Assembly (NCBI RefSeq): GCF_020509005.1
Contig: NC_063017.1
Coordinates: 4,278,001-4,342,000, forward strand
DNA from: Fulvia fulva
Taxonomy: Eukaryota > Ascomycota > Dothideomycetes > Mycosphaerellales > Mycosphaerellaceae
Direction of reading: 5' to 3'
DNA: 64,000 bases
A program made the position numbers and the translations under genes. Positions 31,901 through 42,357 of this stretch are shown here, piece by piece. The first letter of the stretch is position 1. Each line of letters opens with the position of its first letter. The notes beneath the pieces were generated by a model. The model did not search any database. It saw nothing but the letters and a program-made list of their open reading frames with translations, and was not told where the DNA came from.

Positions 31901-34552
31901 CCCATACAAGAATCAACAGTACAGCCCAGCCAGTCAGCAAACCACATGGCGTCCACGGCATCTGATCAAGATATTGGCGGTAATGTCGACGCCGAAGCAA
32001 CGACCCGCCAACAGGACTTCGAACGACTACTTTCACAAGCAGAGGCTCCCAGACAGCATGGACAAGAAAGCGTTACGCAGATCTCGCAAGGTAGCATGCT
32101 CCAGTCGGACATGCTTGATACAACACAGACGACCGTAGATGGTCGCTCCGAAATCGCGACCCCCGACATGGACGAGTATGATACCATCGTGCCTGATACA
32201 TCGCACGATGAGTCGATGGGCGTCTTTCAGGGACAACCAAACTTCTTTGACGATCAAATGCATGGGCAAGAGTTCGAAGGCAATGCCGCTCCTCAGCTGA
32301 CCCAACAGACTGATCGATTCAACTATGACCTCTCGTTCCAGTCAACAACATCCATTGCGACTGATAATAGCGATCACCATCAGGGCATCACCACACAGCG
32401 CGAAGGCGTTGCAGAATCTGGCCAAGAGACTTTGTCAGAGCAAGACGACTCGCGTGGCATCGGATCACAAGGCACAGTCCGTGAAGCCGGGTCACCATCA
32501 ACAGCCTTAGCGAACACAGAACAGCAGGTTGTGTCTCTTCCATCCGCACCAATTCATGAGATGCCACAAGACCAGCCTATGTCCGATGGCACCGGCAATG
32601 AGCATCACGCTCAAGGATCAGAGCCTAGAGCCGGGCGCAGCACCCACGACGTGAAAATGCACGATGGAGAGCTTCGTAGCTCTTTCGTGGGTGAGACACT
32701 AGCTCAATATCCACAACGGCAGCCGGATGTTGTACTAGGGTCCAGCTTCGAGAGCTTGCAGTCTACGGCTGTACCAAGTGAGGATTTTGCAACGGATGTG
32801 AGATCTTTACGTGAGGCAGCTCAACTCGCAGAGAGTCAACTGCCAGTCAGCCAACGCTCATCATCCGAGCAGAGCTTGACACCTACGGCAGATACCACCC
32901 GGCAACACGAACATCGCTCATCGCACCACGCCGGGTCGCACTCAGCTTTGCCAATTAGTCCAGAAGACTCACAGCACAGACTAGAGTCGCAGCCCTTCGA
33001 GACCCAGCTTCCTTTCGAAAGTGTGCAGAGCGCGCTACCTTCGACTCCACAGCTGACACAGGGCGACTCACTGACAGGACAAGACATAGCGGTCATTGTC
33101 GATCCTGCAACGGGAGACACAGATGCCGCTCGAGCAGACGAAGCGCCGCCAACGTCTCCCCGGCAAACGCGCAGCAGCCAACGGGGCGCTCTAGTAGAGG
33201 GACTACAGTCATCAGGGAAGAAGAGTTCAACCAGGAAATCATCGCGCAAGTCGCAAGCTCAATCTCAAGACATGCGAGAAGGAGGGGTGGAGGAAGCATC
33301 AAGCGCTGTGCCTCACAAACCGATCACCAGACAGTCTTCACTAGACCGACCGATCACGCCACCGCCACACAAACAGAGAAGCCAAGAAACTGCCCTCAAG
33401 AAGAACATGCTGAGCCCGGAGACCAAGATGCCGGTCCGACGATCGCCTCGAAAGGCACAGACACAGCCTGAGTCTCAAGAAGTGGCAGACGCCCGCTCCA
33501 TCGCGGCTTCAGACGTCATTGAGTATTCCACAGACCACAAGTCTGCCGTATCCGTTGAGACGGCGCATGTCACCAGATCGTCCAAGAAAGTTGCCAAAAC
33601 CACGTCTAGATCGCAAGGCACGACTCGTGACCCGGAAGATGAGGTCGCTGTCCAGAGCACATCTGCTCACATTGATGACAGCCCGTTGCCCAAGACGCCA
33701 GCACGGAGGTCCATGACATCGCGCATCAGCGCTGTACCTGCGGTCATCTCAAATTGGTTCTCGCCCAGAAGGTCCACTCGCCTGGAACCTGACCCGGAGC
33801 CTGAGGCGGAAGCTGAGATCGAAGACGACATGGAAGCCGAAGTGAAGCAAGGTAAAGATGAGGTCGAAATCGAGACGAAGCCCAGCCCACGTCGACGCAA
33901 GAGCAACGGTGTCGTCACCAATTTGTCCTACTACATGCCGCTTTCCAGCATCAGCGACAAGCTCAACACCTCAAGCCAGACGTACGGCAGTAACACCCTC
34001 GACGTCATGGCAGTGGTCGTCGACGAAACCAGCAAGCCTCAGCGAGCCAAGAGCGGACCTAGGGACCACTTCACCATCTTCAAGATCACCGATCCTAGCC
34101 TGGATACAGGATCTTCAACGAGCGTGGAAGTCTTCAAGCACTGGCACGCGACTCTCCCATCGGCGCAAGTCGGCGACGTGATCCTGCTGCGCTCCTTTCT
34201 GGTCAAGTCAAAGAAGCGCCAGCCGTACCTCTTGTCCGGTGACGAGAGCGCTTGGTGTGTGTGGCGTTATACGGAGGGCGAGCCAAGCAGCACCATGTCA
34301 TCGAGTCAGAAGGGCACTCCTACCAAGGCGAAGCGGATGCGCGACCGCAATGGTAGCTTTTCCATCGAGATCAAGGGACCGCCGGTCGAATACAACAGGC
34401 CACAGGAACTGCAGCGTGCGGAAGAGCTACGGGCATGGTGGTTGGAAGCGCAGGGCGGACCGGATGCGGCTGCGAATGCGGATGCGGACCCGGATGGGGT
34501 TCCTGCCAGCCAGGGTAGTGGTAGAAAGACTAGGTCGCAGCAAAAGTTGTAG
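28937..34552 (+). CDS. Giant protein with OB-like ends, probable telomere ssDNA-binding (Pot1/Cdc13-like) protein
   Basis: A single exon of 1,872 codons encodes 1,871 residues. The start is the AUG following an in-frame GTG-ACG. About residues 18-125 form a compact beta-rich domain (IRAIVSLLWPYSSSTKQCAF, GIGDEVVLELRGASW). Residues about 130-1650 are disordered, acidic and Ser/Thr/Gln-rich, with an internal duplication (VPARATVADTQT and VPTRATVQDTQS near 777 and 803). The C-terminal domain, about 1655-1780, matches the telomere-binding OB pattern: YYMPLSSISDKLNT, VMAVVVDETSKPQRAKSGPR, DHFTIFKITDPS, VGDVILLRSFLVKSKKRQPY and DESAWCVW. The Pot1/Cdc13-type assignment rests on that domain and is likely, not certain. 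The final residues are basic. Confidence 0.85.
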   Translation: MATSSIASLSPSEPPPADQSIRAIVSLLWPYSSSTKQCAFLLAEPDFRSRSHRGQIRVRFQGASAQAVAKGQIGIGDEVVLELRGASWAAESSNVVTPGKSVEGELLFRRELALRLVKKADGLEAGVSINVSETTPPPEEHDVNTTPARPIPSYLRAGLGRADAVPIYSSPAFVSRMRLSGGDNTSWDPFADVDRELEAELANPRKKQRISFGGDLKWKFAGRTPSPEKEDVPMTTVVAEPDNQVAAAEVQSALVHTLDHEDDTQTSRQATSEPETLADQPAVATNSTRSSVMAPPPLPHLEMPFQSTLPGILNQPQTSSDPDTGPHTPKLQPVPSSALPLPSPFPAEAKQLHIEASSATTAANERENVRLAAGPIPNGKDAEAIERSGHVPLRTEASQDLLNAVEEDDDEDEYHQPILPGQPSFSSSVASTVPPEQASGVFRDSRSDYNDDDDNDSDDQYEDSNAQRHRVPHPEYGSDTEEDEEMYSQYTQQRDAGLEQAASDHEDPDNGDQVDADDIEEVIEDMGEPPDSDDSDEGEASGASSQLAESDDNDLEDIDDQPRIRSALVGLSSDPVDAPLESGPDRAQPDETEQSVPVVQDFSGASAPSAKSITGDNTIKLSQVGNALSSTFAEVPETRSAAQVPIHTPARPPPGLFSLDGTADSLRVRTSTPQSERDRIMKKTYSSLFGFAKSPSPEKTQPPLLDFGTPTPASSSNGLSRIAKDRFAAAGLSVEETSLEKQPILSHAKIEGIQSPAATTATSATETPLKEMSVPARATVADTQTLRSDAAASVTSPQPKQMPVPTRATVQDTQSTSDKSFAKTDGVENDGGTISKSVMKDDAANAFEESNAATEETGQSLPLCDVDDGSLLEAVHNAAPKIHEQDEQDKVLVERSPMVEETPIDRLQEAEAQETPEQGRRQAEDSVPDGVAINPSLAAAMATKPDDTALAGGSTMEVPASSAPRPSQVEVIDLGDSSDADEDTQDTKPIQESTVQPSQSANHMASTASDQDIGGNVDAEATTRQQDFERLLSQAEAPRQHGQESVTQISQGSMLQSDMLDTTQTTVDGRSEIATPDMDEYDTIVPDTSHDESMGVFQGQPNFFDDQMHGQEFEGNAAPQLTQQTDRFNYDLSFQSTTSIATDNSDHHQGITTQREGVAESGQETLSEQDDSRGIGSQGTVREAGSPSTALANTEQQVVSLPSAPIHEMPQDQPMSDGTGNEHHAQGSEPRAGRSTHDVKMHDGELRSSFVGETLAQYPQRQPDVVLGSSFESLQSTAVPSEDFATDVRSLREAAQLAESQLPVSQRSSSEQSLTPTADTTRQHEHRSSHHAGSHSALPISPEDSQHRLESQPFETQLPFESVQSALPSTPQLTQGDSLTGQDIAVIVDPATGDTDAARADEAPPTSPRQTRSSQRGALVEGLQSSGKKSSTRKSSRKSQAQSQDMREGGVEEASSAVPHKPITRQSSLDRPITPPPHKQRSQETALKKNMLSPETKMPVRRSPRKAQTQPESQEVADARSIAASDVIEYSTDHKSAVSVETAHVTRSSKKVAKTTSRSQGTTRDPEDEVAVQSTSAHIDDSPLPKTPARRSMTSRISAVPAVISNWFSPRRSTRLEPDPEPEAEAEIEDDMEAEVKQGKDEVEIETKPSPRRRKSNGVVTNLSYYMPLSSISDKLNTSSQTYGSNTLDVMAVVVDETSKPQRAKSGPRDHFTIFKITDPSLDTGSSTSVEVFKHWHATLPSAQVGDVILLRSFLVKSKKRQPYLLSGDESAWCVWRYTEGEPSSTMSSSQKGTPTKAKRMRDRNGSFSIEIKGPPVEYNRPQELQRAEELRAWWLEAQGGPDAAANADADPDGVPASQGSGRKTRSQQKL

Positions 34553-34860
34553 GGCATGTACCTGATGCAGATCATGAGGTATCATCAGCAGATGCTCAGA
34601 GATTATTGCTGATTTGGCTGATACGACACGAACGATATTGCTACCTTGCTTTCGCTTTGTCACTCCTCTGGTCACGATTAAGCTGATTCACGCGTAAGGC
34701 TATAGGACCGTGAGTCTCTCACTTGTCCGTCCGTTCAAGTGAGCTCTACCTGAAACGAGCCCCGGAAGTGCAAAGCCGATAGGACGACGTGATCTTGGCG
34801 AGCGGCATGTGACACGGATATCTGCACCAGACAGGACCCATCCCTTCGTTTCGCCATCAA

Positions 34861-35538
34861 TCATAGTCTGTAATCAACGTGAGTGTTGGTTGCCTCGTTG
34901 TTCTCACGAGCCGAGACATCAAGCCTTATCAGAGCTTTTAAGGCGGCCGTCAGGGCTGGGGCCTCCTTACTGTCTTGAAGACCCTGCTTCTTCTCCACTG
35001 CGATGTTGATGTTCTTGTCATGCTGAACCCCGTCAATCTCCTCTACGAAGAATGGCCTGTCCAGAGCACACAGGCGCGCGAACACTTTGAGGTCGTAGTA
35101 GGTAGCGTGGGCAGTGTTCTTCATGAAGATCGTATCATTGAAATCTTGCTTGATGATGTTCAGCTTGTCCTTGAGTGCTTTCTGGGAGTTTGAGACTTGC
35201 GGCAATTGTTTGCCCATAGTGGTCGTGACTGCGGTCCGCCCGCGAAGGATATCGATGGCCGTGTCGTTGAACTTCTTGCACACACGTCGAAGAGCTTCGG
35301 AATGACCGAGCGTGGTCTGAAGGTGGCGAGGTCCGTTGACTCAAATGGTCGTCTCGAGAACGGTGGTAAGCAGTTCTTGGGGTAAGCGGTTCTCGCCGGC
35401 TGTGATGTGGTTGATCGATATGCCGTACTGCGCTGTAGCGAAATGATTGCCGCTGGGATACACATCTACCGAGCACACCCACTGATTGCATTCATTAAGT
35501 CCGCCACCATGGTTCCGTTCGACAGACTGCCTCTCCAC
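34861..35538 (-). pseudogene. Possible decayed gene: two open frames in the same frame split by TGA
   Basis: A frame at 34861-35283 extends upstream without interruption to a TGA at 35341-35343, beyond which the same frame is open again to 35538. Together they encode about 220 residues with balanced composition (for example TYYDLKVFARLCALDRPFFV and DVYPSGNHFATAQYGISINH). No clear intron spans the stop. I do not recognise the family. It could be a pseudogene or a chance antisense frame. Confidence 0.3.
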
Positions 35539-35540
35539 CT

Positions 35541-36342
35541 TTGCCCACGGCTGACGCCATCTACCTATACTCGATTAGCAACCAGAGCAACACGCTCAAG
35601 AACGACCACGAGTTCGGCATCCTCTACAACAAGACACCAAAGGACATCGAGGATGTGAAAGACTTCATTTTCCATCTCCTGCGCGAGACTGACACTGTCA
35701 ATCCGATGATCGAGGACCACCAGCCAGGACCTCTACACGAGCCGGCGCCAGTCTGCCGTCAACGCTGGTGAGAAACGTCACAGCGGCCTTTCCCTGGCTT
35801 CATACCCCCAACGGTACGTGAGACATCATCCAAGCTTTTGTAAGCAGTATTGACGCTCATACAGAGGCATACCTACCAGGAGTCAAGCGAGAGGCTCTCG
35901 AGTACCAAGTGAAAGCATTGATCGCCGCATGCAAGACACAGATCAGCAAGACGCCAGCGCTCCAAATGCCCTCACGCACGATCAGCGCATCATACGGCCT
36001 CAGTGCAGCGGTCGCAGTACACTTGATCGCCGAGACAGAGGTGCCAATCCAGACAGAGGCAAAAAGACACATGTCGATCGAGTCTTCAGGTGTCTCGTGG
36101 TGTCGTACGGAGGAGGCAACCACAGGCTTCCGCTGGTGAGTCGAACATGGTCGCTCGTGCCAGAGGGCCTCTTCCCTGAGCAGATCGACATGGACAACAT
36201 CGACTTTGCCATTCTCGATACAATCATCGCTACTTATTTCGCAATTACTCAGGGCCACGCAAAGTGGTATCGCTACTTGGAGAGTGGAGCGGATTGGCGT
36301 ACGACGTTTCGGTGGCTGCGCATCTGGAGAATAGTCTTTTAG
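35541..36342 (+). pseudogene. Possible decayed coding remnants in shifted frames
   Basis: A plus-strand frame at 35541-35771 has strong C-ending codon bias and reads as protein (DAIYLYSISNQSNTLKNDHE), but lacks an AUG and stops abruptly. Further stretches with protein-like character follow in other frames near 35880-36130 (EALEYQVKALIAACKTQISK) and 36150-36300 (GLFPEQIDMDNIDFAILDTI). The frame changes, with no good splice signals, suggest a degraded gene. Family unknown. Confidence 0.25.
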
Positions 36343-37179
36343 ACACTGAGTATAGGAAGGGCGAGATGGCGGCGTGGGAGATAGAAGTCGTCGATGGCGC
36401 GGTGCTAGTAGACGTTGCGAACTGAGGTACGATGCCGACTGAGCGTGGAATGGGGAGACACGAGATTTGGAGATGGTAGCGGTGGGTAGTTGCTGTAGCA
36501 TGTCAGCATCTTGTACAAAGACTGAACCCAATCCCAGCCTGCATTGATTCAATCTGAGCGGATGACGGTACCCGATGAGCATGACTTCATGCTACTTCCA
36601 CACCCGCGCGTTGTATTTACAACGAACCATTACGCCATGATTCCACGCACGGTGCATGCAGGATGCACTGCTGCGCTCGTGGGCCGCATAAGACTTTCGA
36701 AAAGAGTTAGACATATCGCCGCTGGATACCACCGGCTGAGCGAACAGCGGCAAGATTGACTTCACATGATCCGACGACTAAGTACACGGTAGGTGCAACC
36801 TGGAACACCATTGGAGTTATGCGTAGAGTCGTGAATCTTAGCACCGAATCCATGAAGGTACGGTACTGCCTCGATGTCGCGGTGGAAAGCACGAGCGCCC
36901 ACGTGGCGTGGTGGCGTGTTGTCCACGAGGAAGGTACCTCCTGAACAGGCTGACTTCACTGATCAATTCTGCTGCGATGCTCGATCTCTTGCCCCTCTTT
37001 AGCAGGTGCAAGGGCCATAGTGGGTAGCAGCTGCCTTCCCTTCCTAGCTTGAGCTACAACACATTAGGTCAATAAACCCATCGCCTCTCGGTCTCAACGA
37101 CATCGATCTTCAGGACCGCCGCTCGGCTATGTTCGCAGCCTGATACCATGACCGCTTGCGAGCTTCGAGCGTTCACATT
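36343..37179. other. Gene-poor stretch
   Basis: I see only short, biased-free open frames here and no repeat or RNA gene. Confidence 0.4.
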
Positions 37180-37797
37180 ATGCCTTCGCTGTATGACATC
37201 GAGACCAGTGTTGCCGCCAGCCCATACTCCATCGCAGCTCGTCAACCCGAGCTCGCGGTCGAAGATCGTCCTTACAGCAAGAGCTATGGTGAGCAACTGG
37301 TTCCTGGCTCTTACTTCATAGCTGCCGATGATGTCGCTCGCGGCTACGATGTGACTCAAGATGAGATTCACACCACCCCTCTGTGGTCCGCAGTCTCATC
37401 TCGCACTACCACCACGACCGAGCAATCTGGTGAGCCCTCAATTCGCAGTCCACACTTAGTCCCTACCAATGAAGTCGCTCCTGGCTACGATGTGGATCAT
37501 CAAGAGCGTCGCACCTCCCCTCTATGGCCCGTCGTCAACTCTCGCACCACCACCACTAAGCGATCGAGGGAGCCTTTGGTCCGCAGTCCGTACTTCGCTC
37601 CTACCGGTGAAGATAACACCGAACCCGAGAGTGGCGACGAGCCGGAGGTTGTGAGGGAACATGGGGATCAGAATGAGGATGATGACGAGATCAACACACT
37701 CACGGCTGAAACGGAGGCCAGATATGTGGTCTCTGCAGCATTTCTTTCGGACCGGGAGCGTGGCGATGTCTACATTGTCACCGCCGTTCACAATTAG
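37180..37797 (+). CDS. Hypothetical protein with two tandem repeats; frame continues past two stops
   Basis: This 205-residue frame starts MPSLYDIETSVAASPYSIAA and is unrecognised. It carries two tandem units of about 46-48 residues (about 37327-37611), each with GYDV, a Pro-Leu-Trp, an S-R-T-T-T-T stretch and RSP ending in V/AP-T. A Glu/Asp-rich segment follows. After the TAG at 37795-37797 the same frame has a second stop (TGA, 37819-37821) and is then open for 62 more codons to a TAG at 38008-38010, reading convincingly as protein (LQKAIGLLHIPPSTHPVAGD, DEYPWRDYEVYSDHLDDIRY). A missed intron or gene decay could explain this. It is probably lineage-specific. Confidence 0.5.
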   Translation: MPSLYDIETSVAASPYSIAARQPELAVEDRPYSKSYGEQLVPGSYFIAADDVARGYDVTQDEIHTTPLWSAVSSRTTTTTEQSGEPSIRSPHLVPTNEVAPGYDVDHQERRTSPLWPVVNSRTTTTKRSREPLVRSPYFAPTGEDNTEPESGDEPEVVREHGDQNEDDDEINTLTAETEARYVVSAAFLSDRERGDVYIVTAVHN

Positions 37798-38010
37798 TCT
37801 CCAACTGATCGTCTCGCATGAGACCTCGTCCGCGACTGTCCAGAGTTGCTACAGAAAGCCATCGGCCTCCTTCATATTCCGCCATCGACACACCCGGTTG
37901 CAGGCGACAGTCCCTACAATATCGTTGACGAGTACCCCTGGCGTGACTACGAGGTATACAGCGACCATCTTGACGACATCCGATACCTTGAAGAACTCGA
38001 CTCTGAGTAG

Positions 38011-41000
38011 TGCGAACGCGCTCGCCTGGTTATGAGCCACGATTCTTACAACTGTTTGCGGTCCATATGCTTCAGCCGGTCGGACGCATGACTTCGCCAG
38101 TGTTGGTTAAGGAGATGCCGAGAGCTTCGTCGTGTCGAAGTAGCTCTCGAACTTGTTAGACTACAACTCCTGCTTCCTGGAACGACTCAATTCGAAGATA
38201 CTTCCACGTTGGAAATGCCTGCAATACTTCCCATCAGTGTGGCCGCGACACTCGATTGGCAGTGAAGCAGCCTAGAGCACTAGCCATTGACGTGAAAGTA
38301 TGTTCTCTTGGGTTCTTGAAATGCCTCTGGGGCACACCGTCACCTCGAGTCGAAGATCCAATTAACAAGACACCTATCGACGTGTTGTTCGAAGTCGTGT
38401 CTGGACAGAGAGACTCCGCCATTCGACTCTATTCGGCCGAAGTACCGTTCGTTCTCTGTATGATCTTGTGCCCTTCTTTTGCCTTGGGTCTATCGACCAC
38501 TACCTTGCTGATCTTATGCGTCATCAGACAGGTGAGCCATGCTACGGTGCCTGTAGAATTCGCTTAATGGGATTTATCGGCAGTATCATTGGATTGTGCT
38601 GTGTCGAATAGCGATTCTTTTCGTGAGATACGACCACGGTGATAGATTGTGTGAGGGATGCCTTACTGGACTCTGAGTTGCTGTTCAAGTGATGACACTG
38701 AAGTTTAGGAGGACCTCGTGGTTATGGCGAATCCTGCGATGCATTTGTCCTCGGATTGAGATCTTCTCGTGAGCTCGTTCCTCTCTGGCCCGTGCAGAAG
38801 AGCGCAGAACTTGCGGGAGGAGGCTGGCACGGCTGGCTTCCGAAACGGGAAAGTACGATGTCCAAATACGTTGAGTATTTCCTGGCTTCCACTTTCAGAA
38901 TCCAAGTAAAGCAGTGGGCCGTGGTCCTAGAAAACTCCACTGTCTAGTGAGAAGTGAAGCGCTCTCACTCACGTAGCGGCCTTGGCCTTTCCTTTTAGCT
39001 CTTTGAGCAAGCCACGGCTGATCCCTAGCACCCTACAGGCTACAGCATCTGTCTGCGTCGGAACGTTATTCCTTCCCTCGCTCCCGCTCGATGTTGACCA
39101 CTGATTCGCCGATACCCTTGTATCTACTAGGATCCTCGGGTAGAGAATAACGTTCCGGCGCAGACAGATGCTGTAGGCATGTTGTGCTGAGCCACATGGT
39201 GGAAACCTGGTTTCTATCGAGTAATACAGTACCGGTCATCCTCCCGGACTTTTCGTGCTGTCTTCAAGGGTGGTTGAGCCGAGAACGAGTTTGGTGTCCA
39301 TGTTCTTGCTTCAGTTCAACTCATCGGAGACTTATGCCTCTGGAGACGAGCAGTCTGTTTGTCAGTCCAGAACTCAAGTGAGATATCCGACAATGCAGGA
39401 GCAGACATGGCCTATACAGGCGAGCGCAAAATCTGCCCATCACACGTTCTTCGTCTACTCTTGGTACCCTACACGAGCACCGACGTGTACACGATCCTGG
39501 TAGACATCGGACTTCCTTCCTGATGAACGTCAAAAATGAACGCCATGCAAAGTACGATACCTGCCGGCATTCCAGCGATGTCCTCGGCGAGCACCAGGAT
39601 TCCAATGTCGCTATGGCAATCACCATGAGTACTTCATCGAATGAAGAGCTGCTCTTCTTAGCTTTCGGCACTTCGCGTCTCTTGCCGCTGCAGGTAGACG
39701 ATTCAGCATAACGTGGGCAGGTGGGATGGAAGAAGCGTGAATGGTGAAGGCGACGGCCACGATCGACGCAAGTCACAAGAAGCGTCGCCGCTCAGAAGCT
39801 TGTGGCACTGTCGGTGCAGTCCTGACGTACATGATGTTCGCAGAGGTCCAGAAGCGTCCCCTTCGTTAACCGTTGATTGAGTTCATACTCGCTACGGCGC
39901 CCGGCAGCGCTAAAATTCGGCGTACGACAACAAAATTGCGGAGGGCTTGTAGTGTTGAACGATATAGTCCGCCGTAAGCCCTGTGGCGCAGCAGGCAGTA
40001 CGGAATCGCAGTCCGTAAAGGGGTGGTCTCGTGATTGTAAGTGACTTCATAGCACCTGCCAAGCATAGCTTGATCGTCTTCTCCACTGCTATTAGAGTTG
40101 CAATGCCAAACTCTATAGTAACAGCACCACCGCTCTCGATATGTTGAAGGTCTTTTGGAGCAGCAGAGAAGCAGTGGTAGGAGAAACCGGAGATGCTATT
40201 CTCTGCTACGAGCGACATCCTTGACCCCTCCCTTGTCAGCTTCTATTCGTCTTGCTCGGCCTTACGGTGACGGCATGCCATGCCTCGCACGGGCAGTGTA
40301 CCGATGCACCTTAGCGACAAGTAGTCTTGGCACAATTATGCCGGCGATGATGGTGCTCCTCACGAGGCGTTTTCGCGCAAGGGGAGCTACGATATGCCTG
40401 TGGAAGGTGAACGCGGTGGTGCAGCGCCGCGGCCTCGTCTGGAGCGCGCCGGGCCAGCTCAAATGTTCTCGCCAGCTCAGATTTTCGCTTTGATCGTCCA
40501 GGAAACACTGAGGATTCTCAGAGCGACAACTATTGCGCATGCGCACCTCGTGAACCTCCGCTCTGTCACTCAAGCGACGTCCACAGTAGTGTTCTGTCTT
40601 GTTGCCCCTCCAGATTTTCAGCCAGAGAGCTCGTTCCTCTTAAACTCAGGCCCATTATGTAAGGGAAAACGCTTTGGACCAACAGTTCTTCCTCTCAACG
40701 ACGCACTGTTTGGCAACGTGCTTAACATCCTGAAACTATTGCGACTGCCCACCCGTTCCCAGCGGAGAGGGCCCCTTCTTTAAACTTCTTTCGCTCCGAC
40801 TCATCGTCGTTTTCTGCTGGCTTGGCTATCAAAGTGCTCGAGGCATGGTGAGGCTTGCCTGCCGCATCTCTCGTCTTCGTCTGCTGTCTGTGCATTGTGC
40901 TTCCGCTTACCCCAACAACCCTTTCGAGCTCCCCATATGAGTGGCAACTGCCTTCCCGCCACACTCGTTCCGGCTCCATCTTACACCTGCAATTTTAGGC

Positions 41001-41167
41001 TACGCCCGGTATACTACCGCCCCGAGCCTTCCCTCCCCACGCGGGTCTCTCGCCATTGACGCCCTTGAGAGAAAAGATTCTTGCAGACCTGGTACCTGAG
41101 CAGCAGCAAAGTCTACCTCGCCTGAAACCGGACCGTCGCCGACCAGGATCACGTTGCGGTTCATGTG
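38011..41167. other. Gene-poor region of about 3.2 kb
   Basis: No supportable gene was found. Short open frames on both strands (for example 38256-38567 and 40394-40783) lack family resemblance. A tRNA-like anticodon stem near 39990 lacks a T arm and acceptor pairing. The only clear structure is the inverted repeat at 39041-39175. Confidence 0.45.
39041..39175. repeat. 31-bp inverted repeat with 73-nt spacer (MITE-like or hairpin)
   Basis: The left arm 39041-39071 (TACAGCATCTGTCTGCGTCG, then GAACGTTATTC) and the right arm 39145-39175 are reverse complements over 31 positions with one mismatch. The unit spans 135 bp. No transposase is nearby and I did not identify target-site duplications. 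It could be a small non-autonomous element or a hairpin transcript. Confidence 0.75.
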
Positions 41168-42357
41168 ATGCCCTCGAAAATCGTTGCGACGATCAACTCC
41201 ACCGGGAGACAAGCCGCTTCGTTCGTTCGGGCGGCTTCAGCAATTGGATGGCATGTCCGCGCTCAGATCCGGACAAACGATGGACTCGTGTCGGAAGAGC
41301 TCGATGGACTGCCTAACGTAGAGTTGATCGAAGGCGACCTCACTGGGCCGGAGCGCAACCAGCTTCTGTCCAAGCTATTCACGGGCGCCAAGATCGCCTT
41401 TGTCAACACGACTCACTGGGGAGACGAAGTGGCCATAGGAAAGGCGTGCGCGGATGCTGCCAAGAGAGCTGGCATTCAGCACTATATCTACTCCAGCATG
41501 CCGGATCACTCCATTTTCAACACTGAATGGAGAGCCTTACCGATGTGGGCGACCAAGTTCGCCATCGAAAACTATGTGAGACAGATTGGCATCCCCGCCA
41601 CTTTCATCTACACAGGGATCTACAACAACAATTTCACTAGCCTCCCATACCCTCTGTTCCAGATGGAGCTACAGGATGATGGCAGTTTCGTGTGGCAAGC
41701 ACCTTTTCACCCAGACGACCCTCTGCCCTGGCTAGATGCAGAGCACGATGTTGGGCCGGCACTTCTCCAAATGTTCAAGATGGGTCCCAATCACTGGAAA
41801 GGACAAAGGCAAGTATTCTAATAATGTTGATTGAATGTGGTTCCAGCTAACGCCTGACCAGAGTGACGATCGCCTTTGAGAAGCTCACTCCAGTACAAGC
41901 ATGTGCTCGATTCTGTAGAGGTGTTGGGAGACCTGTCAACTATGTTCACGGACCGGTGAAGATTCAAGTTGGCATCCCTAGCGGCTACCGAGAACAGCTT
42001 GAGATTCTGCAAGAGACCTTGGGCAGAAAACGAGCACCCTACTTTGGACCTGATCTTGAGTATCCCATGGAAGGTCGCAGCATTTGGGAGGGCTATCGTG
42101 GCCTGGAAGAATATGCCCGTGAGGTCTTCCCGATTGAGGAGTACGCAAACGGCCTCAGGTGGATGGACGAGGATCGAACTACACAACCGAGCACACCTGG
42201 CGAGCCGGACGATGGCCTGGGCGGTCTCAATGGCTCACGCCCGTTGACTCCAGCCAACGCTGCAAGTGCGGTCACACCATTACACATTACCGGCGCATAT
42301 ACACCACGTTCCCATCCAGAAGGTTTACAGGAAGGCTTCTATGTGGGAAGCTGCTAG
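41168..42357 (+). CDS. NmrA-like NAD(P)-binding protein
   Basis: This protein is of the NmrA-like atypical short-chain dehydrogenase family, whose members include redox-sensing regulators. Exons 41168-41808 and 41862-42357 give 378 residues. The 53-nt intron has a non-canonical GC donor (GCAAGT) with GCTAAC branch and CCAG acceptor, and splits an Arg codon. The Rossmann start is IVATINSTGRQAASFVRAAS; the second strand is VELIEGDL. HYIYSSMPD and FIYTGIYNNNF follow. The C-terminal domain continues after the junction (RVTIAFEKLTPVQACARFCR) and ends in a disordered tail, GFYVGSC. The first AUG follows an in-frame GTG. No catalytic Tyr-x3-Lys is evident, which suggests a regulator more than a reductase. 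Confidence 0.88.

Noticed and set aside
35857..36582. Minus-strand open frame of 241 codons
   Set aside because: Its composition looks like the complement of the plus-strand remnants and no motif is recognised.
39978..40045. tRNA-like segment with a perfect 5-bp anticodon stem (ACGGA/TCCGT), 7-nt loop and a GGCGCAG D-arm-like start
   Set aside because: There is no T arm with a TTC core and no acceptor-stem complement at the expected distance. At best it is a relic.
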